A DNA stretch of 64,000 nt from Terribacillus sp. DMT04 (GCF_019056395.1 NZ_CP077639.1:1180001-1244000), one strand, 5' to 3'. Shown: positions 1 through 8,104, counted from the first letter of the stretch. Made by a program: numbers and translations. Notes: a model not told the origin generated them from the letters alone.

Positions 1-142
1 CTACGGCTACGAGCCACGAATTGAAAATGAAAAAGACTTGGCTAATGTTATTGAAATTTGGATGGCCAAGCCGTACGTGGATGATGAACGCAAGGATATC
101 GAGCAGTTTGCCGGAGTGATTACCAAACACTTTCAACATTGA
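1..142 (+). CDS. C-terminal end of an unidentified phage gene
   Basis: An open frame runs from base 2 to a TGA at 140-142, giving the last 46 residues of a protein that begins outside the window. The fragment is charged and soluble with no motif I recognise. It lies 14 nt upstream of the phage replication gene on the same strand, so it is probably the preceding gene of the same early operon (a recombination or replication accessory protein is common there). The function is not determinable from this piece. Confidence 0.55.
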   Translation, partial: YGYEPRIENEKDLANVIEIWMAKPYVDDERKDIEQFAGVITKHFQH

Positions 143-156
143 ACGGATGATATGGC

Positions 157-948
157 ATGGCAAAACCACAGCGAGAAAATGGATATACCGGTGTTGCCAA
201 TGAAATTATGCAACAAATTGCCAAGACTAATTTGAATGGCACACAGTTTCGATTACTGATTGTGATCTGGCGTTACACATACGGTTTCCAGAGAAAAATG
301 TATCCCATGTCAATTAACTTTTTTGTGGAGAACACGGAGGCCGGTAGAACACAAGTCAGAAGAGAATTAGATGTTTTGATAGCTAGAAAGATTGTAGCTG
401 TCGGAGAAACGAGCGTCAGAGGTACCAGGAATATAGGATTCAACAAGGATTACACAACTTGGCTAGAAAAAGAACCAAGCAAGGGGGAAATAAAATTGGC
501 ACCTAAAAAAGAGAAGACAGCTGCAGACAAGGAGCAACCTGCCAAGAAACAAAAGTACACCGAAGATAACCAGTATTACAAAATGGCCGTTTATTTCTTC
601 AAACGAGTTGAGAAGGTTGCGGAAGAGGCCGGCATTGCTCACCTGCTGCGGAAGTCGAATATGCAGACCTGGGCTGATGATATGCGAAAACTGGTGGAGA
701 TTAGTGGAGTTGACAAGCGAAAAGCTAGGGAAGTGATGGATTGGGTTACTACAGATTCATTCTGGAGGACAAATATCCTTTCGGCAAAGAAGCTGCGCGA
801 CAAGTTTCCCGAGCTGGCAATTAAGATGAAAGCTGAGCAGAGCAAGTCACAGCCGGCAGCAAGAAAGCCTGACCCGCGTGATCCAGAAATCGCGCTTCAA
901 AAATGGATAAACGAAGGGAATGACCCGAATGACTTCAAATGGAATTGA
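157..948 (+). CDS. Phage replication protein O-like initiator
   Basis: 263 residues. The first ~100 residues match the N-terminal winged-helix of phage replication protein O proteins (an ANEIMQQIAKTNLNGTQFR-type helix followed by WRYTYGF). Residues 105-135 are a Lys/Glu-rich linker and the rest is helical. Proteins of this family bind the phage origin and load the replicative helicase. The helicase gene follows directly and its frame overlaps this one, as expected for a replication module. An in-frame ATG at 157 follows a GATGATATGGC context with only a weak ribosome binding site, so translation may be coupled to the upstream gene. Confidence 0.85.
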   Translation: MAKPQRENGYTGVANEIMQQIAKTNLNGTQFRLLIVIWRYTYGFQRKMYPMSINFFVENTEAGRTQVRRELDVLIARKIVAVGETSVRGTRNIGFNKDYTTWLEKEPSKGEIKLAPKKEKTAADKEQPAKKQKYTEDNQYYKMAVYFFKRVEKVAEEAGIAHLLRKSNMQTWADDMRKLVEISGVDKRKAREVMDWVTTDSFWRTNILSAKKLRDKFPELAIKMKAEQSKSQPAARKPDPRDPEIALQKWINEGNDPNDFKWN

Positions 949-2224
949 ATTAGATATTGAGCTCTCTGCAGAACAATCAGTGCTTGGGGCAGTCTTCCTA
1001 GATGCAGAGGTACTGGACGACATCAGCTTTTTGGAAGCAAGAGATTTCAGCAACCCGGTACATGCCGACATCTATAAAGCAATGCGTTGGTTGGAAGATA
1101 AACATGAACCAATCGACTTTGTAAGCGTAATGTCCTTGTATGTGAAAGCAAATAAGCAGCAGGAATTGACGTCCACTTATTTGCTAAAGCTTTCTGAATC
1201 ATGTCCGACAACAGCTAATGTTGTGTACCACGCAAACCTTGTACGATCTCAAGCTCTTCGCAGGCGTGGCTCAAATGTAGGGAAGCAGATTCAAGAACTG
1301 GCTCGAGAAGACTTTGAAACTGATGAGGAATACTTTGCTGCAGTCGAAGCGAAGGTAACGGAAATTCGCCCTAGCGATTCAGGGAAAATGAAAAGCTTTG
1401 CTGATAACAGACAGAAATATTTTGCTCACATCATTTCCAAAAACGTAGAGTATATCGAGACAGGTTTCCCACAGTTTGACGACTGGGCGCACGGAGTTTG
1501 GCGGGGATGGCTTTTCATATCAGCCGGAAGACCATCAGTAGGTAAAACAGCATTAGCCTTACAGCGTATCCATGGCGTAGCACAGACGGCTCCAGTCCTT
1601 GTGTTCTCGCAGGAGATGGACGACACACAGCTGACAGATCGTCTTATTTCTAATATGAGCGGCATACCTTACAACCGAATTAAGAACAAAGACCTGACAC
1701 CTGAACAGTACGGCATCGTTGAAGAAGAATATAAGAAGCTTGAGAAACTACCAATCTTCATACAGGACAGTGCAGGTATCACCATTGAGGAAGTAAGGGC
1801 AACCGCACGGCGTTACAAACGAAAATATGGAGACTTGGGAATGGTTGTAGTGGACTATCTACAGATCATGAAAATACCTCAACATGGTAACGAAAACCGT
1901 GCAACTGCCATAGGTAATGTAACAACAACAGCAAAGTCAATCGCCAGAGAATTGAAATGCTGCTTCATGATGCTGTCTCAGATGAATAGGGAAAGCGATA
2001 AGTTTGCACGAAAGCCGACGTTGGCCGACCTGAAAGAATCATCTTCAATCGAGCAAGACGCCGATGTGGTGGAGTTCCTTTGGCACGATCCAGAAGACAG
2101 AGTCCAGGAAGGAAAGGTCATCCAGCAACTTTTTGCCAAAGGGCGCGATACCGGCATAAACGAGTTCCGGTTACTCTTCCGAGGTTGGAAGCAGCAGTTT
2201 GCCGAGTTGGATAAGAGACGATAG
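929..2224 (+). CDS. dnaB: Replicative DNA helicase, DnaB family (phage)
   Basis: DnaB-type hexameric helicase that unwinds the phage fork. The N-terminal helical domain (SAEQSVLGAVFLD, residues ~10-25) is followed by a RecA-like core with Walker A GRPSVGKTAL and a Walker B-like VVVDYLQIM. A later QDADVVEFL segment is typical of the family. I prefer the ATG at 929 to the one at 920, because the AAGGGA at 914-919 touches the first but is 9 nt from the second. That gives 431 residues, close to usual phage DnaB length. The gene overlaps the initiator gene by about 20 bp. Confidence 0.9.
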   Translation: MTSNGIELDIELSAEQSVLGAVFLDAEVLDDISFLEARDFSNPVHADIYKAMRWLEDKHEPIDFVSVMSLYVKANKQQELTSTYLLKLSESCPTTANVVYHANLVRSQALRRRGSNVGKQIQELAREDFETDEEYFAAVEAKVTEIRPSDSGKMKSFADNRQKYFAHIISKNVEYIETGFPQFDDWAHGVWRGWLFISAGRPSVGKTALALQRIHGVAQTAPVLVFSQEMDDTQLTDRLISNMSGIPYNRIKNKDLTPEQYGIVEEEYKKLEKLPIFIQDSAGITIEEVRATARRYKRKYGDLGMVVVDYLQIMKIPQHGNENRATAIGNVTTTAKSIARELKCCFMMLSQMNRESDKFARKPTLADLKESSSIEQDADVVEFLWHDPEDRVQEGKVIQQLFAKGRDTGINEFRLLFRGWKQQFAELDKRR

Positions 2225-2238
2225 GAGGAGCTTGTAAA

Positions 2239-2472
2239 ATGAAAAATACACTTGGCGACTTGAACAATCATTTATTTGCTCAATTAGAGCGTTTAAGTGA
2301 TGAGGATTTAACAGGAGAGAAACTGTCAGAAGAAATTAACAGAGCTCGCTCTATAAACGATGTTGCAGCAAGAATTATTTCAAATGGATCGTTGGTGCTA
2401 GAAGCGCAGAAGTTAGCCGATGACCGCATGAATGCAGATGTAACAGTCCCCAAGATGCTAGAAGGAAAGTAA
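2239..2472 (+). CDS. Small phage protein of unknown function
   Basis: 77 residues, acidic and helical, with no recognisable catalytic motif. AGGAGG at 2224-2229 overlaps the helicase stop codon and gives a strong ribosome binding site. The next gene starts 1 nt after its stop. The pattern (short acidic protein right after DnaB in an early operon) is common in Bacillus phages, where such proteins are uncharacterised. Confidence 0.7.
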   Translation: MKNTLGDLNNHLFAQLERLSDEDLTGEKLSEEINRARSINDVAARIISNGSLVLEAQKLADDRMNADVTVPKMLEGK

Positions 2473-2473
2473 T

Positions 2474-3068
2474 ATGAGGCTATTTACTAAAGAGCAGCAT
2501 GAATTCCTTGTTGAACACGTTGAAGGAAGAACAACGAAAGAGCTGGCAGAAATAATGAATAACAAATTCAATTTATCTGTGAGCAAACAGCAAATTCACT
2601 ACTACAAAAAGAATCATCGGTTAGTCAGCAATATATCAACCGCATTTAACAAGGGGCATATCCCGAAAAATAAAGGGACTAAGGGCTTATATAATTCGGG
2701 AGGAAATAAAACTTCTTTCAAAAAAGGCCAGAAGGCGCACAATTACAAACCTGTAGGCTATGAGCGTACTGATTGTTATGGTTACGTCCTTGTAAAAGTA
2801 AATGATGAAGGTCCGTGGCACAAGCGGTGGAGACATAAGCACAAAATAGTATGGGAAGAAGCCAACGGCCCTATACCGCCGAACCACGTTATACTTTTTT
2901 GCAGATCAGAACAAGGAAAATGTCGTGGCTGAAAATTTACTTCTTGTATCAAGAAAACAATTGGCTACATTGAATAAACAGGATTTGCTCTCCAATAATG
3001 CAGAGCTTACAAAGACAGGCATAATAATGGCGGATTTGTACCAAAAGATATCAGAAAGGACGAAATAA
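2474..3068 (+). pseudogene. HNH endonuclease gene with a one-base frameshift
   Basis: The first frame encodes an N-terminal helix-turn-helix-like region, a KGHIPKNKG / FKKGQKAHNYKPVG basic repeat region and the start of an HNH core (RHKHKIVWEEANGPIPPNHVI). It then goes out of frame at the six-T run at 2895-2900 and stops at 2932. Removing one T restores DQNKENVVAENLLLVSRKQ and continues to a TAA at 3066, which is the expected end of phage HNH proteins of this type (homing-type nucleases in phage genomes). So this is either a genuine decay mutation or a homopolymer sequencing error. The basic motifs are otherwise intact. Confidence 0.85.
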
Positions 3069-3070
3069 CA

Positions 3071-3181
3071 ATGGGAGAAGCAGCTGAATTAATTATTGAA
3101 GGTGTTCTGTGTGAAGCGTGTGGCGGTGTAATAGACGGCGAAGAAAGTGGATATCCAAGATGTTGTGAGGAGTGCGAATGA
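3071..3181 (+). CDS. Small cysteine-rich phage protein
   Basis: 36 residues. It has five cysteines arranged as CEACGG followed by CCEEC near the C-terminus, a likely zinc-binding knuckle. Closely similar tiny proteins (an ...CEQCG...GYPRSCEEC pattern) occur in many Firmicute prophages in this position, with no known function. It starts 2 nt after the frameshifted HNH reading frame ends, with AAAGGA upstream, and its stop overlaps the next start as ATGA. Confidence 0.7.
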   Translation: MGEAAELIIEGVLCEACGGVIDGEESGYPRCCEECE

Positions 3182-3291
3182 AAAGATTAATCATTATCGC
3201 AGTCGCAGCAACTTACCTGTACTCAATCAGAAAAGAAAACCAGCTACGCAAGTACGAGCAGCTGGATCAGGGGGAGGAAATGAAGTATTAA
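3178..3291 (+). CDS. 37-residue putative membrane-anchored phage peptide
   Basis: The start codon overlaps the previous stop (ATGA at 3178-3181), indicating translational coupling. The N-terminus (MKRLIIIAVAATYLY) could form a short transmembrane or signal-anchor segment and the rest is charged. There is no family match that I know. Its end meets the 3' end of the convergent gene at 3288. The coupling and lack of other coding potential support it, but it is short. Confidence 0.5.
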   Translation: MKRLIIIAVAATYLYSIRKENQLRKYEQLDQGEEMKY

Positions 3292-3650
3292 TAAAACGGC
3301 TTAAGCTCAAATTCAATATTTTTATCTACCCAGTATAGGCGACAAGCTTTCTCGGTAAGTCGATACAGCTGTTGGCTAGTTAAACGAACAGTACCGTTAT
3401 CATAACGGGTACGCCACTGGTATTCACGAGAAACAGTAGTTGAATGTATAACCTTGACATAAAGGCGGTTAGCACGGCGTAGCTGCTCCTGATGTTGCTT
3501 GATTGTTTCAATTACAGCTTCAGTTTTGGCTATGTAGATACGCTTTCCGTGAAGTTCGGATTTCTCATATAGCTTTATATCATTCTCAAAGTTCTTACAT
3601 GCAAGGGACAAGCCGATGTACTCAAGAACGAGTTTCACTTGATCATCCAT
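3288..3650 (-). CDS. Hypothetical phage protein on the opposite strand
   Basis: 120 residues, helical and basic, without a recognised domain. It starts at an ATG preceded by AAGGAG at a 7-nt spacing, so it is a convincing gene. It is the only minus-strand gene inside an otherwise plus-strand early operon, and its 3' end overlaps the end of the coupled peptide gene by 4 nt. Lone opposite-strand genes in phage operons are often morons or host-takeover factors, but nothing in the sequence identifies this one. Confidence 0.65.
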   Translation of the reverse strand: MDDQVKLVLEYIGLSLACKNFENDIKLYEKSELHGKRIYIAKTEAVIETIKQHQEQLRRANRLYVKVIHSTTVSREYQWRTRYDNGTVRLTSQQLYRLTEKACRLYWVDKNIEFELKPFY

Positions 3651-3724
3651 TTCATCACTCCTTATTAGGAGATTATAACACGAACGAATGTTCTTTATTC
3701 ATAGAATTTAGGAGGGGAAACGAA

Positions 3725-4237
3725 GTGAATAGATTAGATCGCATTGCACAATTGGAGAGTGTTCAGTACACAAAGCAAGATTTAGCTGAAATGGTTGCTG
3801 ATTTGGAAGCAGCTGCAGCATCGAAAAAGCAATCAATGGAAGGTGAACTGGCTGCTAAATATGATGTTATTGTATTGAACAACAGTAATAATCCCAAAGA
3901 ATCCCGTTTGATTTATGAGGGGAAAAAGGTAAGCGACATTGAAACTATAAGGCTCTTTATAGATCCAGAATACGGAACCACGCTAAGCGTACAGCAAACA
4001 GATAAAGTTGTTAGCTTCTTAAAAGGGATGCCGCGTAGATTCCATAATAATATTCATTATCGCAAGCTTACTGCCATGGATACGTACAACCGTGAAAAGA
4101 TTCTTGGTGAAATGACAAATAAATCACTACGTCAATTGATTTATCAGATGCTTGATGCGATCGTCGATTTAAGGCTTACAGTTACCAAGAAATCAAAACA
4201 ACTGGACAAGATGTATAGAAAGGGTAAACAGCTATGA
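3725..4237 (+). CDS. Hypothetical phage protein, coiled-coil N-terminus
   Basis: 170 residues from a GTG at 3725, chosen because AGGAGGGG lies at 3710-3717. The open frame extends upstream but only into the region of the convergent gene. The N-terminal third is a heptad-like helix (ALEAAAASKKQSMEGEL-type) and the C-terminus is basic. The function is unknown. The stop overlaps the RuvC-like gene start (ATGA at 4234-4237), which suggests co-translation with the resolvase. Confidence 0.65.
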   Translation: MNRLDRIAQLESVQYTKQDLAEMVADLEAAAASKKQSMEGELAAKYDVIVLNNSNNPKESRLIYEGKKVSDIETIRLFIDPEYGTTLSVQQTDKVVSFLKGMPRRFHNNIHYRKLTAMDTYNREKILGEMTNKSLRQLIYQMLDAIVDLRLTVTKKSKQLDKMYRKGKQL

Positions 4238-4764
4238 GATTTGTAGGTATTGACCCAGCAACTAAAACAGGATTTGTAGCTCTTGGTCCAGATGGAATGC
4301 CGGTAAAGTCAAAAGAGATTACAGGTAACTCGGACAAGGATCCTGAACGCATGACCACATTAATTGATAACATTATTTATCAGGTCGAGAAAGACGACAT
4401 CATCTGCATTGAAGGTTTCCCTTTCGATACGCAGCGCGCAATGTTCGCAGGTGGACTGCACCACGGCATCCGTAACGAACTGTGGAAGCGGGGCATTCGT
4501 TATTACGAAGTAGCGCCGAACTCCGTGAAGAAATTCGTGGCTGTTACCGGATGGGTAGGAGAGCCCGGAAACAAGCGCCGCTTAAAGGGTAAGGAAAAGA
4601 AGCAAGCAGTTATGAATGCTGCAAAAGAACATTACGGATTTGTCCATTCTAGCGATAACGTAGTTGATGCATATATCATGGCGCAAATAGCCAAGTCAAT
4701 GCACACGAAGAAAGTAGCATATGAGCACCAACTATCAGTAGTTGAAAACCTAAAATTAGCATAG
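4234..4764 (+). CDS. RuvC-like Holliday junction resolvase (phage)
   Basis: 176 residues with the RNase H fold layout of RuvC-type nucleases. The first acidic residue sits in VGIDPATKTGF (residues 4-14), the second in the IICIEGFPF strand, and the last acidic pair in SSDNVVDAYIMA. Such enzymes cut four-way junctions formed during phage recombination and replication, using two metal ions. It is coupled to the preceding gene and lies in the late part of the replication module, as in many Bacillus phages. Confidence 0.85.
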   Translation: MRFVGIDPATKTGFVALGPDGMPVKSKEITGNSDKDPERMTTLIDNIIYQVEKDDIICIEGFPFDTQRAMFAGGLHHGIRNELWKRGIRYYEVAPNSVKKFVAVTGWVGEPGNKRRLKGKEKKQAVMNAAKEHYGFVHSSDNVVDAYIMAQIAKSMHTKKVAYEHQLSVVENLKLA

Positions 4765-4882
4765 TCCGTCAGAAGTCCATAGAGCCAATCTAAGAGGCGT
4801 TATTCGTTTCAGCTGTATTGGTATTATTTTTACAGAAAAACTTACGAGGTTGTAAGTATTGAATAACTGGAGGGAAATAAAA

Positions 4883-5356
4883 ATGTCTAAAGTTGAATTG
4901 AATGTATTATTTAAGAAAATCCAGAAGGACGATAAGAAGCAGGTACTTGAATATCACGTACAAGGCGATGAGCTTCCTAACTCTGAGGAGCTGGTGCAGC
5001 TGGCAGGATCGATAGCACTTATTGAAGTAAAAGGCTGCGAAGCGGGTCCTATCAATGTAGAATTCAAATCCATTCAGCGCGATAGCAAGAAAACGGCATT
5101 AAAATTTAATGTCTCTGGTGGAAGTGACGACAAAGTCATTAAGTTATATCCATTTGCCGGCAGCAACGTAACACTTTACATTCAGCCTTCACAAATGAGT
5201 ATTGAGGAATTCCATGATGCAGCAGAGCAACATGAGGGTGTCGAATATACCGTTGAAAATGACGGATCAGTCAATGTAGAGGGGCAACTATCCTTCGAGG
5301 ATATCCCAACTGGTGAAGATGGCGATACCGCTCACGATGACGATGCATTGAATTAA
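4883..5356 (+). CDS. Hypothetical phage protein, acidic tail
   Basis: 157 residues from the ATG at 4883, preceded by GGAGGG with an 8-9 nt spacer; an upstream in-frame TTG has no ribosome binding site. Two internal segments resemble each other (FKKIQKDDKKQVLEY and FKSIQRDSKKTALKF), indicating a duplicated small beta domain. The last 30 residues are strongly acidic. No function is known to me. It belongs to the early operon between the resolvase and ArpU. Confidence 0.65.
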   Translation: MSKVELNVLFKKIQKDDKKQVLEYHVQGDELPNSEELVQLAGSIALIEVKGCEAGPINVEFKSIQRDSKKTALKFNVSGGSDDKVIKLYPFAGSNVTLYIQPSQMSIEEFHDAAEQHEGVEYTVENDGSVNVEGQLSFEDIPTGEDGDTAHDDDALN

Positions 5357-5403
5357 ATGGGCTAGGCTCCAGCAATGGGGCCTCCTCTTAAGGGGGTAGA
5401 ACA

Positions 5404-5859
5404 GTGGAATTTGAATTACCAGAGTTAGATAGAAAAGCTACTCAAAAAAGAGTGGAAGCTGCGCTTGAGAAATACCGCATTTATAAGTACATCAGCTTTG
5501 ACGAGCATGAAGCAAATACAACTGCTTCATATGATCCTATTGGCGGAGGAAAGAGCAATAGTACTTCCGACCAGACTGCAGCTATTGCCGTCCATAATGC
5601 AGATGCTAAAGCTTACCGTAAAAGATATTGCGAGAATATAGAGAGATCAGTACAACGTCTTCCAAAGATGGAGAAATTTCTAATCGAGCAAAGGTACATG
5701 ATTGAAGACGCAGAGTATATGACTGACTTAAAAATATACAATCATGTGTTCCAGCCACCAATTAGTGAGAAAACGTACGCAAAAATTAGGTGGAAGGCAT
5801 TTTATAAGCTGGCTCTGAATATGAACTTTGCAGTACTTCAACAGGAGGGGAAATCATGA
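5404..5859 (+). CDS. ArpU-family phage late transcriptional regulator
   Basis: 151 residues beginning LPELDRKATQKRVEAALEKYRIYK, the characteristic opening of ArpU-type regulators. A helical C-terminal region (IEQRYM...YNHVF...ISEKTYAKIRWKAFYKLA) resembles the sigma-like DNA-binding part. Relatives control late gene expression, normally just ahead of the terminase genes. The start is a GTG with AAGGGGG upstream. Here it is not followed by terminase genes but by an excisionase-like gene and the attachment site. Confidence 0.85.
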   Translation: MEFELPELDRKATQKRVEAALEKYRIYKYISFDEHEANTTASYDPIGGGKSNSTSDQTAAIAVHNADAKAYRKRYCENIERSVQRLPKMEKFLIEQRYMIEDAEYMTDLKIYNHVFQPPISEKTYAKIRWKAFYKLALNMNFAVLQQEGKS

Positions 5860-6056
5860 ATGGTAATGACCCATTTGAAAAATATCCGGAAGTTCTTGAT
5901 CCAAAGCATGTAAAAGAAATACTAGATATCGGATTAAAGCAGACATATGAATTACTTAATCAAGAACCAAAACCGTTTCACTTTATAAAGATAGGACGCA
6001 GATTCAAGATACCTAAACAGAACTTTATAGCTTGGTTGCAAGGAAGCTCTTCGTAA
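5856..6056 (+). CDS. Excisionase-like winged-helix DNA-binding protein
   Basis: 66 residues with the HTH_17/excisionase pattern: LDPKHVKEILDIGLKQTYELL, then FHFIKIGRRFKIPKQNFIAWL. This is the MerR-like fold used by phage Xis proteins and small regulators. ATGA overlap couples it to ArpU. Its position 15 bp from three repeated TTGATAC heptamers, and about 175 bp from the attachment site, suggests a role in directing excision. Confidence 0.8.
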   Translation: MNGNDPFEKYPEVLDPKHVKEILDIGLKQTYELLNQEPKPFHFIKIGRRFKIPKQNFIAWLQGSSS

Positions 6057-6071
6057 TGAAGGGCTTTTTAT

Positions 6072-6100
6072 TTGATACCAATTGATACGATTTTTGATAC
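6072..6100 (+). promoter_or_regulatory. Three TTGATAC direct repeats beside att
   Basis: TTGATAC occurs at 6072-6078, 6082-6088 and 6094-6100, spaced 10 and 12 bp, so about one helical turn. It lies between the excisionase-like gene and the attachment repeat. Such phased repeats are typical of Xis or integrase arm-type binding sites. Binding is inferred from position only. Confidence 0.5.
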
Positions 6101-6231
6101 GAAACTTAGGATAAAAAGAAGGAAAGAGAGAGAAAAAGAGAGTGTAAAGAAGAATGGAAGAAAGACTAAAAACCGCATAACAGAAGGGGTAAAGCATATA
6201 TTGATAAGTGGAGATAAAAGCCATCATCACC

Positions 6232-6310
6232 TTGACAGGGTAGGGGTCGTTGGTTCGAGTCCAATCGGAATCACTAAATAAACCCTAGAGCCGCAACGGT
6301 TCTAGGGTTT
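6232..6310 (+). repeat. att: Attachment-site repeat, copy 1 (tRNA-Val 3' half)
   Basis: 79 bp identical to 16000-16078 except for one C/T difference at 6297. It starts with the anticodon loop TTGACAG (anticodon GAC), then the variable loop, the T arm GTTGGTTCGAGTCCAATC and the 3' acceptor strand GGAATCAC, which is the 3' half of tRNA-Val(GAC). The partial anticodon stem is also visible just upstream. There is no 5' acceptor or D arm, so this is not a working tRNA gene. Tyrosine integrases commonly use such tRNA 3' ends as att cores. Confidence 0.85.
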
Positions 6311-6314
6311 TTAT
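6280..6314. terminator. Bidirectional intrinsic terminator inside the att repeat
   Basis: AAACCCTAGAGCC and GGTTCTAGGGTTT pair with one wobble across a 5-nt loop, followed by a T run. It would end integrase transcription from the right and read-through from the phage side. The hairpin is duplicated in the second att copy. Confidence 0.8.
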
Positions 6315-6344
6315 TTGTTCTTGTAAAAATACGAACACTAAAGA

Positions 6345-6364
6345 ATTGTTGACTAATTGTTGAC
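6345..6364. promoter_or_regulatory. ATTGTTGAC direct repeat, candidate integrase arm sites
   Basis: ATTGTTGAC occurs at 6345-6353 and 6356-6364, 11 bp apart, immediately before the 3' end of the integrase gene and about 35 bp from the att core. This is where arm-type sites usually lie. It is not conserved next to the second att copy. Confidence 0.45.
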
Positions 6365-6368
6365 CAAC

Positions 6369-7571
6369 TTATGAAGGTTTGTATTTTTGGAGCTGATTTA
6401 TAGTTTTTTGCTGACGTTTTTTAGAGATGTGACCATAAACATCCGCAGTAAATTTTGAGCTGGTGTGGCGTGCCTGCTTCGAAACGGCCAGCAAGTTAAC
6501 ATCATCTTCTTCCATTAACAGCGCGACCATTGTATGTCGTAAATCATGCAGGCGAACATCTTTCATTTCATGTTTCTGTCTAATTTTTCTCCATTTTTTT
6601 GATGGGGTATCTGGATATAAGTGATTTCCAAAACCATCATGATAAAGATACTCTTTATCTCCGCCTTCCCAGTAATCGCCGGCTGTCAATTTCTCCTTAA
6701 TCCATTCTCTGCGATAAACTTTTAAGAGATCAGTCACAAAGTAGGGAAGGGGGATAGTTGCTGCAGACGCAGCTGACTTAGGTTTTTTATAAACAGGTCC
6801 TTTTGTGCCATCTTCTCGAATACCGATTACTAGATTGTCCTCGACGGTTAATTCACTTTCTTCTATATTAATGTGCTTCCATTGCAGAGCAACATTCTCG
6901 CCGCGACGGAGTCCAGCAAATGTCGCAAGGATAAAGAATATCTTCCACATGGGTTCCTGGCCGTACAGAATCTCTAATACAAACGGCATTTCATCACCAG
7001 AGAAATACTCCATTTCTTTGCGCTCTAAAGTAGGTGCTTTCACGCCTACCATTGGATTATCCTTAATTACTTTCCATTCTGCAGCAACAGTGAATATATG
7101 CTTTAGTATTCTATGCAGATACTTTACCGTGGAAGGAGAGAGTGTTTTCTCTGGATTATTCTTAGACTTCTCTTTCATTTTTTTATCTAGAAAGGCAGTT
7201 ATTTGGACAGTGTTAATGGCAGAGATTTTCTTATCACCAAAATAGGGGATAATATGATTATCTAGATTTCTTTCAAAAACCTCTAAGGTAGTGGGTGACA
7301 ACGCTTTTTGAGCATGCCTATCTTTCCATATTTCTACGAAGCCGGAGAAGGACGATTTATCCGGATCAACATATTCACCGTTCCGTATTTCGGTTTCGAA
7401 TTTCAATAATTCTTCTTCTAGATGGCGTTTTAATTTAGTTGGTGCCTTTAGTAATTTGCTATCATCTACACGCACTGTCCTAGTCTTTCTAATCCGTTTT
7501 CCGCGTGCGTCATAACCTAATTCTGCATATAAGGTCCAGGACTTTTCTGTACGCTGCTTAAATGACCCCAT
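6369..7571 (-). CDS. int: Tyrosine-family site-specific integrase
   Basis: 400 residues. There is an N-terminal AP2-like arm-binding domain (LYAELGYDARGKRIRKTRTV), a SAM-like core-binding domain (~65-160) and a catalytic domain. The catalytic signatures are AGLRRGE (Arg), HDLRHT (His-x-x-Arg), a second His in ARHTSSKFT and the nucleophile Tyr in ADVYGH. The ATG at 7571 is preferred because AGGAG lies 8 nt upstream; the upstream in-frame TTG abuts it. Its 3' end points to the att repeat 60 bp away, so it probably integrates the 6.2-16 kb element into tRNA-Val. Confidence 0.92.
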   Translation of the reverse strand: MGSFKQRTEKSWTLYAELGYDARGKRIRKTRTVRVDDSKLLKAPTKLKRHLEEELLKFETEIRNGEYVDPDKSSFSGFVEIWKDRHAQKALSPTTLEVFERNLDNHIIPYFGDKKISAINTVQITAFLDKKMKEKSKNNPEKTLSPSTVKYLHRILKHIFTVAAEWKVIKDNPMVGVKAPTLERKEMEYFSGDEMPFVLEILYGQEPMWKIFFILATFAGLRRGENVALQWKHINIEESELTVEDNLVIGIREDGTKGPVYKKPKSAASAATIPLPYFVTDLLKVYRREWIKEKLTAGDYWEGGDKEYLYHDGFGNHLYPDTPSKKWRKIRQKHEMKDVRLHDLRHTMVALLMEEDDVNLLAVSKQARHTSSKFTADVYGHISKKRQQKTINQLQKYKPS

Positions 7572-7609
7572 TACAAACAACTCCTTTTGTATAGTTGGGA
7601 CTAGGGCAG

Positions 7610-8104
7610 TTACATTGCATAAATAGCACTCCTCACTTTATTGATGTACATTTCATATCGCTCAGCAGCAAAGCTATAGCTAACATTAAAAGTGTCAGAG
7701 ATAATAATAGCTGCTTGGTGACACTGTCCCGGCAACATTAAATTGTGGAGCATAAATGTAGGTACACAGAAGTGGTATGCAAAGATATTCGCCTGTGACT
7801 CCTGCAATCTCTTGAAACTTGCCGGCATATATAGCTGGTTACCCGCATGCCTGAGCACATGACATAATTCATGTCCGAACTCATGCCATTGAGCAGTGCT
7901 GTCCAGTCGTTCATCAATCAGAATAGAATTCATTCCATTTTTGCGCTCAATCCCTTTGCTTTTCCCATCCCAATAATGCAGCCATATTCCTAATCTATTG
8001 GCTATTGTCTCCTTGCTGATATGTGAAGCTTCTGTGATTCCGATGCGCTGATAGACCTCCTGTACAAAGTCTTCCAGATGACTAGTATGATAGATTCTCC
8101 CCAT
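7610..8104 (-). CDS. ImmA/IrrE-family metallopeptidase
   Basis: 164 residues from the ATG at 8104, chosen for its GGGGG 7 nt upstream. It carries the zinc protease motif HEFGHELCH (an HExxH relative with E replaced by the family's H-E-F-G-H form), typical of ImmA proteins, which cleave phage or ICE repressors to induce excision. The gene lies between the integrase and where a repressor would be expected. No repressor is seen upstream: a truncated gene and an IS3 element occupy that place, so the immunity circuit is probably broken. Confidence 0.85.
   Translation of the reverse strand: MGRIYHTSHLEDFVQEVYQRIGITEASHISKETIANRLGIWLHYWDGKSKGIERKNGMNSILIDERLDSTAQWHEFGHELCHVLRHAGNQLYMPASFKRLQESQANIFAYHFCVPTFMLHNLMLPGQCHQAAIIISDTFNVSYSFAAERYEMYINKVRSAIYAM

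Noticed and set aside
6224-6275. Functional tRNA-Val gene
   Set aside because: Only the anticodon arm, T arm and 3' acceptor strand are present; the D arm, 5' acceptor strand and CCA end are missing in both copies.
6072-6281. 69-residue frame across the tRNA-Val fragment
   Set aside because: It reads through the att repeat, has a lysine/arginine-rich composition without ribosome binding site and would use the tRNA sequence as coding DNA.
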